From JAVVHH01 sp963835135 (lineage in GTDB: Bacteria; Pseudomonadota; Alphaproteobacteria; Acetobacterales; Acetobacteraceae), in NCBI GenBank assembly GCA_963835135.1, contig CAWIEF010000002.1, forward strand, positions 248,001 through 312,000: a DNA stretch of 64,000 nt, in the 5' to 3' direction. The notes beneath the pieces are model-generated. The model was not told the DNA's origin and made no database searches. It saw only the letters and a list, made by a program, of their open reading frames with translations. The translations under genes and the position numbers were made by a program. Positions 43,451 to 52,469 of this stretch are shown here, piece after piece. Position 1 is the stretch's first letter. Each line of letters begins with the position of its first letter.

Positions 43451-45716
43451 GAACCTGCCAGACCCGCTGCGCGGTCAGCGGCATGTCCAGAGCATCGACG
43501 CCGGCCGGCCGGAGCGCGTCCATCACGGCGTTGACCGCGGTCGGCAGCGAGCCGACCGTGCCGGCCTCGCCGATCCCCTTGGCCCCGATGCGGTTGGACG
43601 GAGACGGCGTGAGCACGAAGCGGATGGTCACGCGCTGCGCCAGTTCCTCGGCATGCGGCATGGCGTAGTCCATGAAGGAGCCGCTTAACAATTGGCCATG
43701 CTCGTCATACCGGCACGTCTCGCCGAACACTTGGCCCAGGCCCTGCCATAAGCCTCCCCAAATTTGTCCTTCGGCCAACGTCTCGTTCACGACGACCCCG
43801 CAATCGTCCACCGAGACGTAGTGCAGCAGCTCGGTCTCGCCGGTGTCCGGATCGACTTCGACCTCGGCAACATGCGCGCCGGAGGGGAATGCCCGCGGCG
43901 CCGGCAGTTCGACAGTGCTGTCCAACCCGCCGGGATGCCGCGCGGCCAAGTCGAGCAGCCCCACGGTGCGGTCAGTGCCGACGATGCGGTATTGCCCGTC
44001 GGCATAGTCGAGGTCGGCGATCGCGACCTCGAGGGCGTCGGCCGCCAGAGCCTTGCCTTTCTCGATCGCGGCCGTGGCTGCCGCCTGCAGGACCGAGCCT
44101 TGTGACATCATCGAGCGCGACCCGAACGCGCCTGCGCCCTTCAGCGCCGGGCCGTCCGCCCGGCCGGCGCATAGGGTGATCCGGCCCGGGTCGATCCCGA
44201 GCACATCGGCGGCCAGTTCTGGCAGGACCGTCTCGTGGCCCTGCCCCGAAGCGATGGCGACGTCGTGCAGGAGAACGGTCCCGTCGGCCGCGAACGTGAT
44301 GGCCCCTTGGTCGGCCGGAGCGACGCCGCCGGCCGGCTCGATGAACAGCGCCAGCCCAATGCCGCGCAGCCGGCCGCGGGTCCGCGCGTCGGCCCGCCGT
44401 GCCTCGAAGCCGGCCCAATCCGCCTCCTTCAGTGCCGCATCCAGCAGCGCCCCGAAATCCGCGCTGTCGTAGGAGCATGGCATGGGCGCGGTGCTGATCT
44501 CGTAGGGGAACGCGTCTGGCGTGATCAGATTGCGCCGCCGCAGCGTCACCCGGTCGAGACCCGTCTCGTAGGCCGCCTGATCGACCAGGCGCTCCACGGC
44601 ATACGCCATATCCGGTCGGCCCGCCCCGCGGTAGGCGGTGATGGGCACGGTATTGGTCACCGCCAAGCGGTTGCGGCCATAGATCGCCGGAATGCGATAC
44701 GCGCCACCGGCCATCAGCGCCGCGTTCAGCACGTTGGTGCTCGGGCCTGCCGCCGACGGGTGTGCGCCGATGTCGCAGATCCAATCGTGGCGGATCGCCA
44801 GGAAGCGGCCGTCCGCATCCAGAGCCAATTCGCCCCGCATGCGCACGGCCCGGCCATGGTAGTCGCTGACGAACGTCTCCGACCGGCTCGCGACCCATTT
44901 GACCGGCTGCCCCGTGATGCGGGCCGCCAGCGCGAGCGCGGCATATTCCTGATAGGCTGCACCCCGGATCCCGAACGCGCCGCCGACATCGCGCGCATGC
45001 ACGCGGATGCGTTCTTCCGGCACACCGGTCAGTCCCGCCATGCCGTCGCGCATCCCGGTCATGCCCTGGCTGGCACTCCAGAGCTCAAGCACGTCGCCAT
45101 CCCACGCGGCGAGCGCTGCCTTCGGCTCCATCGGATTGCCGACGACGCGTGGGCTGTCCATGTCCAGCAGCACGCGATGGGGCGCGCCCGCGAAGGCTTG
45201 CTCGACGGCGGCAGCGTCGCCGTAGTCGAAGTCGAAGCACAGGTTGCCCGGAATGGTGTCGTGCAGCGTCGGCGCGTTCGGGGCGAGCGCAGCCGGCCCG
45301 TCCGACACCGAGTCGAGGCTCTGGTACTCGATCACGATCGCCTCGATCGCGTCATCCGCCTGTGCACTGGTCGCGGCGGCGACGATCGCGATCGGCTCGC
45401 CCACGAAGCGGACCCGCCCTGTGGCCAAGGCAGGGCTCGGCGGGGAGCGCAGCGGGCCGTCGCGGCCGGGGAACGGCAGATGCGCCGTGCCTCGGGTGTA
45501 TCCCGCGGCCGCCATGTCGGCGCCCGTCAACACGGCGCGCACGCCTGGCGAGGCCAGCGCCGCGCTGACGTCGAGCGAGACGATGCGGGCATGGGCGTGA
45601 TCGGATCGCAGGAAGCGCGCGTAGAGTTGCCCTGGCCGGTTCCAGTCCGACGCATACTGCCCGACCCCGGTGAGGAGCCTCTCGTCTTCGCGCCGGCCCC
45701 TGTAGGTATGTCCCAC
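43440..45716 (-). CDS. Xanthine dehydrogenase-family molybdopterin-binding subunit (CoxL-like), orphan
   Basis: 758-aa large subunit of a molybdenum hydroxylase. The N-terminal domain begins GHTYRGRREDERLLTGVGQYASDW; the molybdopterin domain has DVGGAFGIRGAAYQEYAALALAARITGQPVKW, AYRGAGRPDMAYAVERL and the catalytic Glu in RIGAKGIGEAGTVGSLPTAVNAVMD. Members hydroxylate aldehydes or N-heterocycles or oxidise CO; the AYRGAGRP loop is of the aldehyde/general type and lacks the CO dehydrogenase VAYRC signature. GTG 45716 is chosen because GAGG lies 7 bp upstream. The usual FAD and 2Fe-2S subunits are not adjacent, which is unusual. Confidence 0.85.
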   Translation of the reverse strand: MGHTYRGRREDERLLTGVGQYASDWNRPGQLYARFLRSDHAHARIVSLDVSAALASPGVRAVLTGADMAAAGYTRGTAHLPFPGRDGPLRSPPSPALATGRVRFVGEPIAIVAAATSAQADDAIEAIVIEYQSLDSVSDGPAALAPNAPTLHDTIPGNLCFDFDYGDAAAVEQAFAGAPHRVLLDMDSPRVVGNPMEPKAALAAWDGDVLELWSASQGMTGMRDGMAGLTGVPEERIRVHARDVGGAFGIRGAAYQEYAALALAARITGQPVKWVASRSETFVSDYHGRAVRMRGELALDADGRFLAIRHDWICDIGAHPSAAGPSTNVLNAALMAGGAYRIPAIYGRNRLAVTNTVPITAYRGAGRPDMAYAVERLVDQAAYETGLDRVTLRRRNLITPDAFPYEISTAPMPCSYDSADFGALLDAALKEADWAGFEARRADARTRGRLRGIGLALFIEPAGGVAPADQGAITFAADGTVLLHDVAIASGQGHETVLPELAADVLGIDPGRITLCAGRADGPALKGAGAFGSRSMMSQGSVLQAAATAAIEKGKALAADALEVAIADLDYADGQYRIVGTDRTVGLLDLAARHPGGLDSTVELPAPRAFPSGAHVAEVEVDPDTGETELLHYVSVDDCGVVVNETLAEGQIWGGLWQGLGQVFGETCRYDEHGQLLSGSFMDYAMPHAEELAQRVTIRFVLTPSPSNRIGAKGIGEAGTVGSLPTAVNAVMDALRPAGVDALDMPLTAQRVWQVLNH

Positions 45717-45804
45717 CTTCAAACCTCGATCCGCTGTTACTTCGGGGCGCCGTCGCACTGGGCCTTCGTGCAAATGGGCTGGGGCCAGGATCAGGCAAGG
45801 AAAG

Positions 45805-46791
45805 CTAGCGGTCGAGCCAACCCAGCAGCGCCGCATGGAAGCGGCCCGGATCCGAGATCTGCGGCGCGTGTCCCAGGTCGGGAAATTGCACGAGCGTCGC
45901 ATGCGGGATGGTCGCCGCGGCCTGCCGCGCCAACACCGGGTAGTGCCCGAGTGTCGCCTGGATGTCTGGCGGCGCCAGATCCTTGCCGATCGCGGTCGTG
46001 TCCTTGTCGCCGATCACCAACAGCGTTTCGGGCGTGATCGCTCCCAGTTCATACACGACCGGCTGGGTGTAGATCATGTCGTAGAGCAGCGCGGAGTCCC
46101 ATGCGACCGCCGCCTTCCCCGGCCCGGCGTTCAACCCGGCCAACATCTGCACCCAGCGGTCGTACTCGGGTCGCCACGCCCCGGCATAGTAGGTCGCCTG
46201 CTCGTACCGCTTGATGCTGTCGGCACCGGTCTTGAGTTCCCGCGCATACCACTCGTCGACGCTGATCGACGGCACGCCCTTGGCCTTCCAATCCTCCAGC
46301 CCGATCGGGTCGACCAACACCAGGCGGTCCGTCGCCTCCGGGTACATCAGCGCGTAACGAATCGCCAGCATGCCGCCGGTGGAGTGTCCGATCATGACCG
46401 CATGGTCGATCCCGAGCGAATGCAGCAGGGCGCGCGTGTTGCGCGCCAGCGCCTGGAACGTGAACTGGTACGCATGCGGCTTGGTCGATTTGCAGAACCC
46501 GACCTGGTCCGGCGCGATCACCCGGTATCCCGCGCCGGTCAGGGCCCTGATCGTCCCCTCCCACGTCGCGGCGCAAAAATTCTTGCCGTGCAGCAGCACC
46601 GCCACCCGGCCATTCGCCGACGCCGTGGCGCCGACATCCAGGTAAGCCATGGCGAGGTCTTGCTCTTGCGACGGAAAACTGAACGTTTGCACCGGGAAGG
46701 GGTAGTCGAACCCCTGCAGGTCCGGGCCGTACGGCTGCGCCTCGGCCGGCGCGGCGAGGCCGAGAGCGATGATCAGCCAGAACGTCCTCAT
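45805..46791 (-). CDS. Exported alpha/beta hydrolase
   Basis: 328-aa alpha/beta hydrolase with an N-terminal signal peptide (MRTFWLIIALGLAAPAEAQPYG, cleavage after AEA). The oxyanion motif is LLHGKNFCAATWEGTIRAL; the nucleophile elbow is IGHSTGGMLAIRYAL; the acid is probably Asp in VIGDKDTTAIG and the His is in PDLGHAPQI. The fold resembles haloalkane dehalogenase/epoxide hydrolase/lactonase relatives. The ATG at 46791 overlaps the stop of the Gfo/Idh gene (ATGA), making a coupled pair. The substrate is unknown, and the periplasmic location suggests hydrolysis of an incoming compound. Confidence 0.86.
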   Translation of the reverse strand: MRTFWLIIALGLAAPAEAQPYGPDLQGFDYPFPVQTFSFPSQEQDLAMAYLDVGATASANGRVAVLLHGKNFCAATWEGTIRALTGAGYRVIAPDQVGFCKSTKPHAYQFTFQALARNTRALLHSLGIDHAVMIGHSTGGMLAIRYALMYPEATDRLVLVDPIGLEDWKAKGVPSISVDEWYARELKTGADSIKRYEQATYYAGAWRPEYDRWVQMLAGLNAGPGKAAVAWDSALLYDMIYTQPVVYELGAITPETLLVIGDKDTTAIGKDLAPPDIQATLGHYPVLARQAAATIPHATLVQFPDLGHAPQISDPGRFHAALLGWLDR

Positions 46792-47753
46792 GCCCAACCG
46801 TCCTGTGCGCGCGACGCCGCCAGAATGGCCTCGACAACGCGTTGAACCTCTAGCGCTTCGGCCAGCGTGGCAAGCGGGTGTGGCTCGCCGCGCGTCATCG
46901 CCGCCACCCCGGAGAGTTGGCGGTGGAGCACGAGCGGACGGGCGCGGTCTTGCGGCATGGCGGCCGGGTCGGGCTGCCAGGCCCCATGCACATGCCGTTC
47001 GGCGATCGACCAGTTTCGCAACCGCCAGGCGTCATCGACGGTGAAGCTGTTGCTATCCTCGGCATCGGTCGTCCCCACACCACCCGATATGCGGAGCGCC
47101 ACGCTGCCAGCCCGCAGCCGCGCGCTGACCCGGCGCTCGCTGCGGCCCGGCTCGGGGAATTCGGTCTCGGCCTCGTGCAGGACCAGCGGGCCGAAGAGGC
47201 GGCGCGCAAGGAACAGGAAGTGCGAGCACACCTCGCGCGTGAAGCCGCCCTGCTCGCGTCCGTCCAGCCAGCCGGCTGCGGCGTGTTGCCAGCCGCGCGG
47301 CCAGGTCGCGAAGTCCACCGCAATGACCGCACGCTGCGGCGCTGTCCCGTCGAGCCAGCCCGCGAGGGTCGCCACGGCCGGTGACGACGCGAAGGGGAAG
47401 TTGACCGCCGCCCGGGCGGCGCCGGCACCGTCCACGAACGACTGGGCTGCGACGGTATCGACCGCGAGTGGCTTTTCGCAGAATAGCGCCTTGCCTGCCG
47501 CCAGCACCGCGCTTGCGTGCGGGAGATGGGTGGCCGGCGGGGAGGCCACATAGACGCAATCGGCGGCGTCGATCACCGCTGCGGCGCTGGCCATGATCGG
47601 AACGCCGGGCAACGCGTCCGCAAGCCGGGACAGGGCGGCCGCGGATGGGTCCCACACCCCGGCAATGCCGACGACGTCCTGCCCGCCGGCCGCACGGAGA
47701 AGCCGCTCGCCCATGATCCCCCCGCCGAGCACGCCCATTGCAACCTGCGCCAT
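46788..47753 (-). CDS. Gfo/Idh/MocA-family oxidoreductase
   Basis: 321-aa NAD(P)-dependent oxidoreductase, cytoplasmic and without a signal peptide. The Rossmann motif is MGVLGGGIMGERLLRA, followed by YVASPPATHLPHASAVLAAGKALFCEKPLAVD with the catalytic Lys of the EKP motif. The C-terminal half is a mixed beta domain with a variable substrate site (DFATWPRGWQHAAAGWLDGREQGG). Typical substrates are sugars, inositols or related polyols. The start codon is the ATG at 47753. It lies between a periplasmic hydrolase (coupled) and a CobW-like GTPase, with no clear pathway. Confidence 0.85.
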   Translation of the reverse strand: MAQVAMGVLGGGIMGERLLRAAGGQDVVGIAGVWDPSAAALSRLADALPGVPIMASAAAVIDAADCVYVASPPATHLPHASAVLAAGKALFCEKPLAVDTVAAQSFVDGAGAARAAVNFPFASSPAVATLAGWLDGTAPQRAVIAVDFATWPRGWQHAAAGWLDGREQGGFTREVCSHFLFLARRLFGPLVLHEAETEFPEPGRSERRVSARLRAGSVALRISGGVGTTDAEDSNSFTVDDAWRLRNWSIAERHVHGAWQPDPAAMPQDRARPLVLHRQLSGVAAMTRGEPHPLATLAEALEVQRVVEAILAASRAQDGWA

Positions 47754-47775
47754 CGCACCGTCTCCCGATCGTATC

Positions 47776-48750
47776 TCAGCGATGACTCGAGCCGACCAGC
47801 TCAGCCCGCAGCACGCGCCGGCCCACCTGCCGTGTGAACCGCATCGTACCTGCGGGCGGCACGGCGTCCAACTCGTCCCAGCAGGCGTCGCGGGCGATGA
47901 CGACCACGAAGGGCGCGGTCTCCTCGGCGCCCCCGAACCGGCGGGGCGGCGAGAACACCGTGCCGACGCTCTGCACCAGAACCGGGCGATCCTGGCCCAC
48001 GACGCGCACCAACCCCTTCACCCGTAGCAGCCGGTCGCCGAGCACGCCGGCCAGGTTATCGAGCCAGCACGCCAGATCGTCATAGGCGAGCGGACCGGAC
48101 GGGCGCGCCAGCGCGACGGTGATCCGCGGGTGGACCGCGCTCGGCTCCAACGGTTCGCGGACCGGTCCGCCCGCCAGTGGCGCAAAGGCACGATCCGCGC
48201 CGGCGACGAGTTCGGCCAGAGGGTTCAGCCCGGCCGCTTCAGCCAGGGCGGCCTCCCTCCGAGCGGCGTCGACCGTGTCGATCTTGGTGACGACGATGCG
48301 GTGAGCGGCCGCCCACTGCGCGGCCGCCTCGGCGAAGGCCGACACCGCGAGCCCACGCGCCGCGTCGTACGTCGCGACCACCGACACCCGCATCCGGTGT
48401 TCGGCCAGCCCGGCAAGCTGGCGCAGCACCGGGCCGGGCTTCGACAGCCCGCTGGTCTCGAGCACGATGCGGCGCAGCGGGCCGGTGGCGCCGGGTCGCT
48501 CGGCCCAGAGCAGGGCATCGACGGTGGTCTGCAGGTCGTTGCCCATCTGGCAGCAGATGCAGCCGTTCGACAGCGTCGCCATCGGCACGCCCGAGCCGGT
48601 TTCCCGCAGCAGGGCGCCGTCCAGCCCGACCTCGCCCGCCTCGTTGACGATCACCGCCGTGTCCGCAGCCTCGGGGCTCGGCAGGAAATGGCGCAGCAGC
48701 GTGGTCTTACCCGAGCCGAGGAACCCGGTCAGGACGACGAAGTCGGTCAC
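47776..48750 (-). CDS. CobW/COG0523 G3E-family GTPase (metal chaperone type)
   Basis: 324-aa G3E GTPase of the CobW/COG0523 group, which delivers zinc, cobalt or nickel to metalloenzymes. The P-loop is LTGFLGSGKTTLLRH; the metal-binding CxCC motif is SNGCICCQMGND; switch residues follow in LETSGLSKPGPVLRQ, and VVTKIDTVD is the base-specificity motif. The C-terminal CobW domain (LLRVKGLVRVVGQDRPVLVQSVGTVFSPP) is complete. The start is GTG. It lies 4 bp after the amidohydrolase stop, on the same strand; supplying metal to that enzyme is plausible but inferred. Confidence 0.9.
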   Translation of the reverse strand: MTDFVVLTGFLGSGKTTLLRHFLPSPEAADTAVIVNEAGEVGLDGALLRETGSGVPMATLSNGCICCQMGNDLQTTVDALLWAERPGATGPLRRIVLETSGLSKPGPVLRQLAGLAEHRMRVSVVATYDAARGLAVSAFAEAAAQWAAAHRIVVTKIDTVDAARREAALAEAAGLNPLAELVAGADRAFAPLAGGPVREPLEPSAVHPRITVALARPSGPLAYDDLACWLDNLAGVLGDRLLRVKGLVRVVGQDRPVLVQSVGTVFSPPRRFGGAEETAPFVVVIARDACWDELDAVPPAGTMRFTRQVGRRVLRAELVGSSHR

Positions 48751-48754
48751 CGGG

Positions 48755-50371
48755 CTACTGCGCCGCCTCGGCCGATGGCGGCCGGAACCGCGCCGGGACG
48801 TCCTCCGCCCAGCTCTCGCGCACCAGCTCGCGCACGTCCGACAGCAGTTCCTCGGTGTCGTAGACGACGCCGTCCTTGATCGTGAACCGCAGCCCGCGGT
48901 GCCACTCGACGCGGTTGGCCGCCTCGTTCAGCCGCATCGCGCCGGTGCCGTACAGCAGCTTGAAGTCGACCAGCGGGTTGTGATCGTGCACCAGCAGGTC
49001 CGCGCGCTTGCCCGCCTCCACCGTGCCGGTGTCGTCCTCGATCCCGCACAGCGCCGCCCCCTGCGACGTCGCCGAGCGGATCACCTCGAGCGGGTGGAAC
49101 CCGGCTTCCTGCAGCAACTCCAACTCCCGGATGAAGCCGAAGCCGTAGATCGAGTAGATGAACCCGCTATCGCTGCCGGTGCAGACGCGGCCGCCGCGGT
49201 TCTTGTACTCGTTGATGAACTGCATCCAGAGCCGGTAGTTCTCTTTCCACTCGACCTCGTTCTGCGTCGACCAGCGCGTCCAATACGAGCCATGGCCGCC
49301 CCGTTGCGGCTGGAAATACTCCCACATGGACTTCCAGGTGTAATCCTTGTGCCAGTCCGCCTGGCGGGCGCGCATCAGGTCGCGGTTGGCGTCGTAGATC
49401 GTGAAGGTCGGCACGAAGGTGAAGTCGAGCTCGAGGAACTGCTCCAACACCTGGTTCCACTTGGCCGATCCCGGCTTGGCCGCCTGCCCGAACATCTGGC
49501 CGGAGACGGAAAAGCGGAAGTATTCGTCGTTGTAGTCGTAGTCGAGCGGGAAATCCTGCACCACCCGGTCCTCGAACAGTGCCTCGGGCAGGCCGTAATA
49601 ATGCTCGGCGCTGGTCAGCCCCCATTTGGCCGTGGTCAGCGCGTTCATGCGCGTCACCGCCATCTGCGCGTGATGGCAACCCGACCGCAGCCCGAGCTGC
49701 CGGCACTCGTCCAGCGCCGCCTCCATGATGGCCGGCGGCGCACCGAAGAACTTGATGCCGTCCGCCCCGCGCGCCTTCACGCGGCGCAGCCACGTGCGCC
49801 CCTCCTCGGGCGTATGCACCAGCTTGAGCATATCGTTGACGGCCGGGAAATAGCAGTAGGCCAGCATGCGCGGCGCGGCGATCGTGTTGGCTGCCGAACG
49901 GGCCTTCTGGTCGGCCATCCAATCCAGACCGTTGAACGACCCCATCTCCCGGACCGTGGTCACGCCATGCGCGAGCCAAAGCTTGTAGACGTAGTCGACC
50001 GGCGGCACCCAGCCGTTGGCGGCGTGGTAGGCGACCCCGGCATGGGCGTGGCAGTCGATGAAGCCCGGCGTCACCCACTTGCCGGCACAGTCGATCTCAT
50101 GGTCTCCGGCCGCGGGCCGGTTTGCGGCATTGGCGAGGTTGCCAGTCACCTTCTTCAGCAGCGTGATGCGCCCGTCCTCGATCACGATGTCGGTCGGCCC
50201 GATCGGCGGGGCGCCGGTGCCGTCGATGACGGTCGCGCCGCGCAGGACCAAGCGTTTGAACGGCCCGATCCCGCGGTCCCGCCCGGTCGCGGGCTGCAGG
50301 GGCGGCTGCCCGGCGGCAGCGCGGCCGAGGCCCAACTCGTTGCCGGGTGCATCGGGGTCGGCGTCGATCAT
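48755..50371 (-). CDS. Amidohydrolase-superfamily enzyme
   Basis: 538-aa metal-dependent hydrolase. The N-terminal composite beta domain (RGATVIDGTGAPPIGPTDIVIEDGRITLL) leads to the TIM barrel metal motif GKWVTPGFIDCHAHAG (HxH). Later ligands are probably His in SGCHHAQM and SAEHYYGL, and Asp in CTGSDSGFIYSIYGFGF. The closing segment TGTVEAGKRADLLVHDHNPLVDFK is typical. An unusually large insertion (about residues 270-400, rich in Trp and Tyr) sets it apart from dihydroorotase or imidazolonepropionase. The ATG at 50371 has AAGGTGA at good spacing; upstream alternatives lack this. The substrate is unknown. Confidence 0.87.
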   Translation of the reverse strand: MIDADPDAPGNELGLGRAAAGQPPLQPATGRDRGIGPFKRLVLRGATVIDGTGAPPIGPTDIVIEDGRITLLKKVTGNLANAANRPAAGDHEIDCAGKWVTPGFIDCHAHAGVAYHAANGWVPPVDYVYKLWLAHGVTTVREMGSFNGLDWMADQKARSAANTIAAPRMLAYCYFPAVNDMLKLVHTPEEGRTWLRRVKARGADGIKFFGAPPAIMEAALDECRQLGLRSGCHHAQMAVTRMNALTTAKWGLTSAEHYYGLPEALFEDRVVQDFPLDYDYNDEYFRFSVSGQMFGQAAKPGSAKWNQVLEQFLELDFTFVPTFTIYDANRDLMRARQADWHKDYTWKSMWEYFQPQRGGHGSYWTRWSTQNEVEWKENYRLWMQFINEYKNRGGRVCTGSDSGFIYSIYGFGFIRELELLQEAGFHPLEVIRSATSQGAALCGIEDDTGTVEAGKRADLLVHDHNPLVDFKLLYGTGAMRLNEAANRVEWHRGLRFTIKDGVVYDTEELLSDVRELVRESWAEDVPARFRPPSAEAAQ

Positions 50372-50462
50372 CGGATCACCTTCAAGGCGGGACGATTTTG
50401 CCATAGCACTGCCGTGCCGTGTCGTCCCCAGCGATCGACCGCGCAAGCAACGGAGCATCGCC

Positions 50463-52469
50463 ATGAGTCGCACTCTCGCCGCCGCCGACGTGTTCGGCTT
50501 CCTCAGCGTCGCTCAGCCGCAGGTCACGCCGGAGGGCCGGCGCATCGTCGCGATCGTCACGCGGCGAGATGTCGAGACCGATCGCAGGGTCCCGTGGCTC
50601 ATGCAGACGCATGATCGGGTCGCCTGGGTCGACGTGCCAGGCACCGAGGGCGTGCTGACGGCGCGCCTCTCGCCAGACGGCACCCGCATCGCCACGATCC
50701 GGCGGCTCGGCGCGACGCACGAGGTGGCGGTCCATGCGCCTGACGCTGAGGCAAAGGTGCTGCACCTCTCCACCACGCCGATCCGTGAGGTGGCATGGTC
50801 GCCGGACGGGCTCAGCCTGGCGTTCCAGGCCAGGGTGGATGCGGCGCTCCCGCCCTGGCTCGGTTTGCCGGCCGCGCCGGCCGGCGCCACCTGGGCCGAG
50901 CCGCCGCGTCACACCGACCGCCTGCTGCACCGGCATGACGCGATGGGCGAACTGCCGGAGAGCGTCTTCCATGTGTTCGTGTGCGCCGCCGACGGCAGCG
51001 AGCCGGCGCGGCAAGTCACGGCCGGATCCTGGCATAACGGTTTTCCGCATCACGTGCCCCCCGGGTTGGTGTGGACCGCGGACGGCGCCGCGCTGCTGAT
51101 CGCCGGCAATCGGCGGGCGGATTGGGATCGCAAGCCCGGCGAGACCGACATCCACTCGATCGAGCGTGCTGGTGGCGCTGTCCGGCGGCTGACCGACATC
51201 CCCGGCCAGACCGCCCACCCCGCACCCTCACCCGACGGGGCCCTGATCGCCTTCACCGCGATCCACGACCGCGGGATGAGCCACCACCTGCGCCGGCTGT
51301 TCGTCATGCCGACCGGCGGCGGCCCGGCCCGCGAAGTCCTGCCGGGCTTCGATCGCAGCATCGGCGACATCGCCTGGGACGCGGATGGCGCCAGCCTCGT
51401 CGTCACCTACGACGATGCCGGAGAAGGTCACATCGCCCGTGTCCGCTTGGCCGATGGCGGGCTCACCATCCTGGCCCGAGACGCCAGCGGCGGGTCGATC
51501 GAGATGCCCTATGCCGGCCATGGTATCTCCGTCGCCGGCGATGGCACCGTGGCCTACGTCCGTTCGGCGGTCGACGTGCCGAGTGACGTCGGCCTGATCG
51601 AGCCGGGCCGCGCGCCGCGCTCGCTGACGGCGTTGAATACCGGGCTGGCGGAGGCGGTCGGCGGCTTCCGGGGCGCGGAGCCGTTCTGGGTCGAGGGCGG
51701 CGAGGGCCGGCGTGTGCAGTGCTGGCTGCTGCTGCCGCAGGGTCCTGGCCCGCATCCGGCGGTGCTGGAGATCCATGGCGGTCCCTACGCCCAATACGGG
51801 TTCCGCTTCTCGATCAAGCATCAGGCGATGGCGGCGGCCGGCTACGCGGTGCTGTACTGCAACCCGGCCGGGTCGACCGGCTATGGCGAGGCGTTCACCG
51901 ACGCCTTGCACGACCGCTTTCCGGGCCCGGACTGGGACGACCTGATGGCGGCGGTGGACGCCGTCGCGCTTCGGGCGGACATCGATGCCGACGCCCTGTT
52001 CGTCAGTGGCCAGAGCGGGGGCGGCGTGCTGACGCTCTGGACCGTCGCCCACAGCCATCGGTTCCGCGGCGCGGTGGCGATCAAGCCGGTCGTCGATTGG
52101 TCGTCCTGGGTGCTCGGCAGCGACATCGGCCCGTCGGTCGGACTGCGCTGGATGGGCGATACCTTGCCCTGGGAGGATCCGGAGAAATACCGCGCGCGCT
52201 CCCCGGTCACCTACGCCGCGGCGGTGCGCACGCCGACGCTGCTGATGGCCGGCGAAGCGGACACGCGGACGCCGATGAGCGAGACGCTGCAGATGTATTC
52301 GGCGCTCCGGCTGGCCGGCGTGGACGCGCACCTGATGCGCTTTCCCGGCGCGTCGCACAGTTCGTCGGCCATGCGGCCCTCGCTATTCGCCGCCGAGATC
52401 GCCGCCACCATCGGCTGGTTCGACCGGCAGCGCGGCGTCACGCCACACGATCGTACCGCACCCGTTTGA
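50463..52469 (+). CDS. S9-family prolyl oligopeptidase-type peptidase
   Basis: 668-aa cytoplasmic serine peptidase of family S9 (acylaminoacyl-peptidase/dipeptidyl-peptidase type). An N-terminal beta-propeller (WSPDGLSLAFQARV, LSPDGTRIATIRRL, PSPDGALIAFTAIHD repeats, about 20-400) caps an alpha/beta hydrolase domain. That domain has HGGPYAQYGFRFSIKHQAMAAAGYAVLYCNPAGSTGYGEAF, the nucleophile in VSGQSGGGVLTLW, the acid in LLMAGEADTRTPM and the His in FPGASHSS. It trims short peptides. Its 3' end overlaps the convergent beta-lactamase-fold gene by 32 bp. It lies near the peptide importer operon. Confidence 0.92.
   Translation: MSRTLAAADVFGFLSVAQPQVTPEGRRIVAIVTRRDVETDRRVPWLMQTHDRVAWVDVPGTEGVLTARLSPDGTRIATIRRLGATHEVAVHAPDAEAKVLHLSTTPIREVAWSPDGLSLAFQARVDAALPPWLGLPAAPAGATWAEPPRHTDRLLHRHDAMGELPESVFHVFVCAADGSEPARQVTAGSWHNGFPHHVPPGLVWTADGAALLIAGNRRADWDRKPGETDIHSIERAGGAVRRLTDIPGQTAHPAPSPDGALIAFTAIHDRGMSHHLRRLFVMPTGGGPAREVLPGFDRSIGDIAWDADGASLVVTYDDAGEGHIARVRLADGGLTILARDASGGSIEMPYAGHGISVAGDGTVAYVRSAVDVPSDVGLIEPGRAPRSLTALNTGLAEAVGGFRGAEPFWVEGGEGRRVQCWLLLPQGPGPHPAVLEIHGGPYAQYGFRFSIKHQAMAAAGYAVLYCNPAGSTGYGEAFTDALHDRFPGPDWDDLMAAVDAVALRADIDADALFVSGQSGGGVLTLWTVAHSHRFRGAVAIKPVVDWSSWVLGSDIGPSVGLRWMGDTLPWEDPEKYRARSPVTYAAAVRTPTLLMAGEADTRTPMSETLQMYSALRLAGVDAHLMRFPGASHSSSAMRPSLFAAEIAATIGWFDRQRGVTPHDRTAPV

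Noticed and set aside
44235..46037. A 600-codon plus-strand frame opposite the molybdopterin subunit
   Set aside because: Opposite strand contains conserved cofactor and active-site motifs; this frame has none.
48467..50614. A 715-codon plus-strand frame opposite the CobW and amidohydrolase genes
   Set aside because: Shadow frame spanning two real genes and their boundary.
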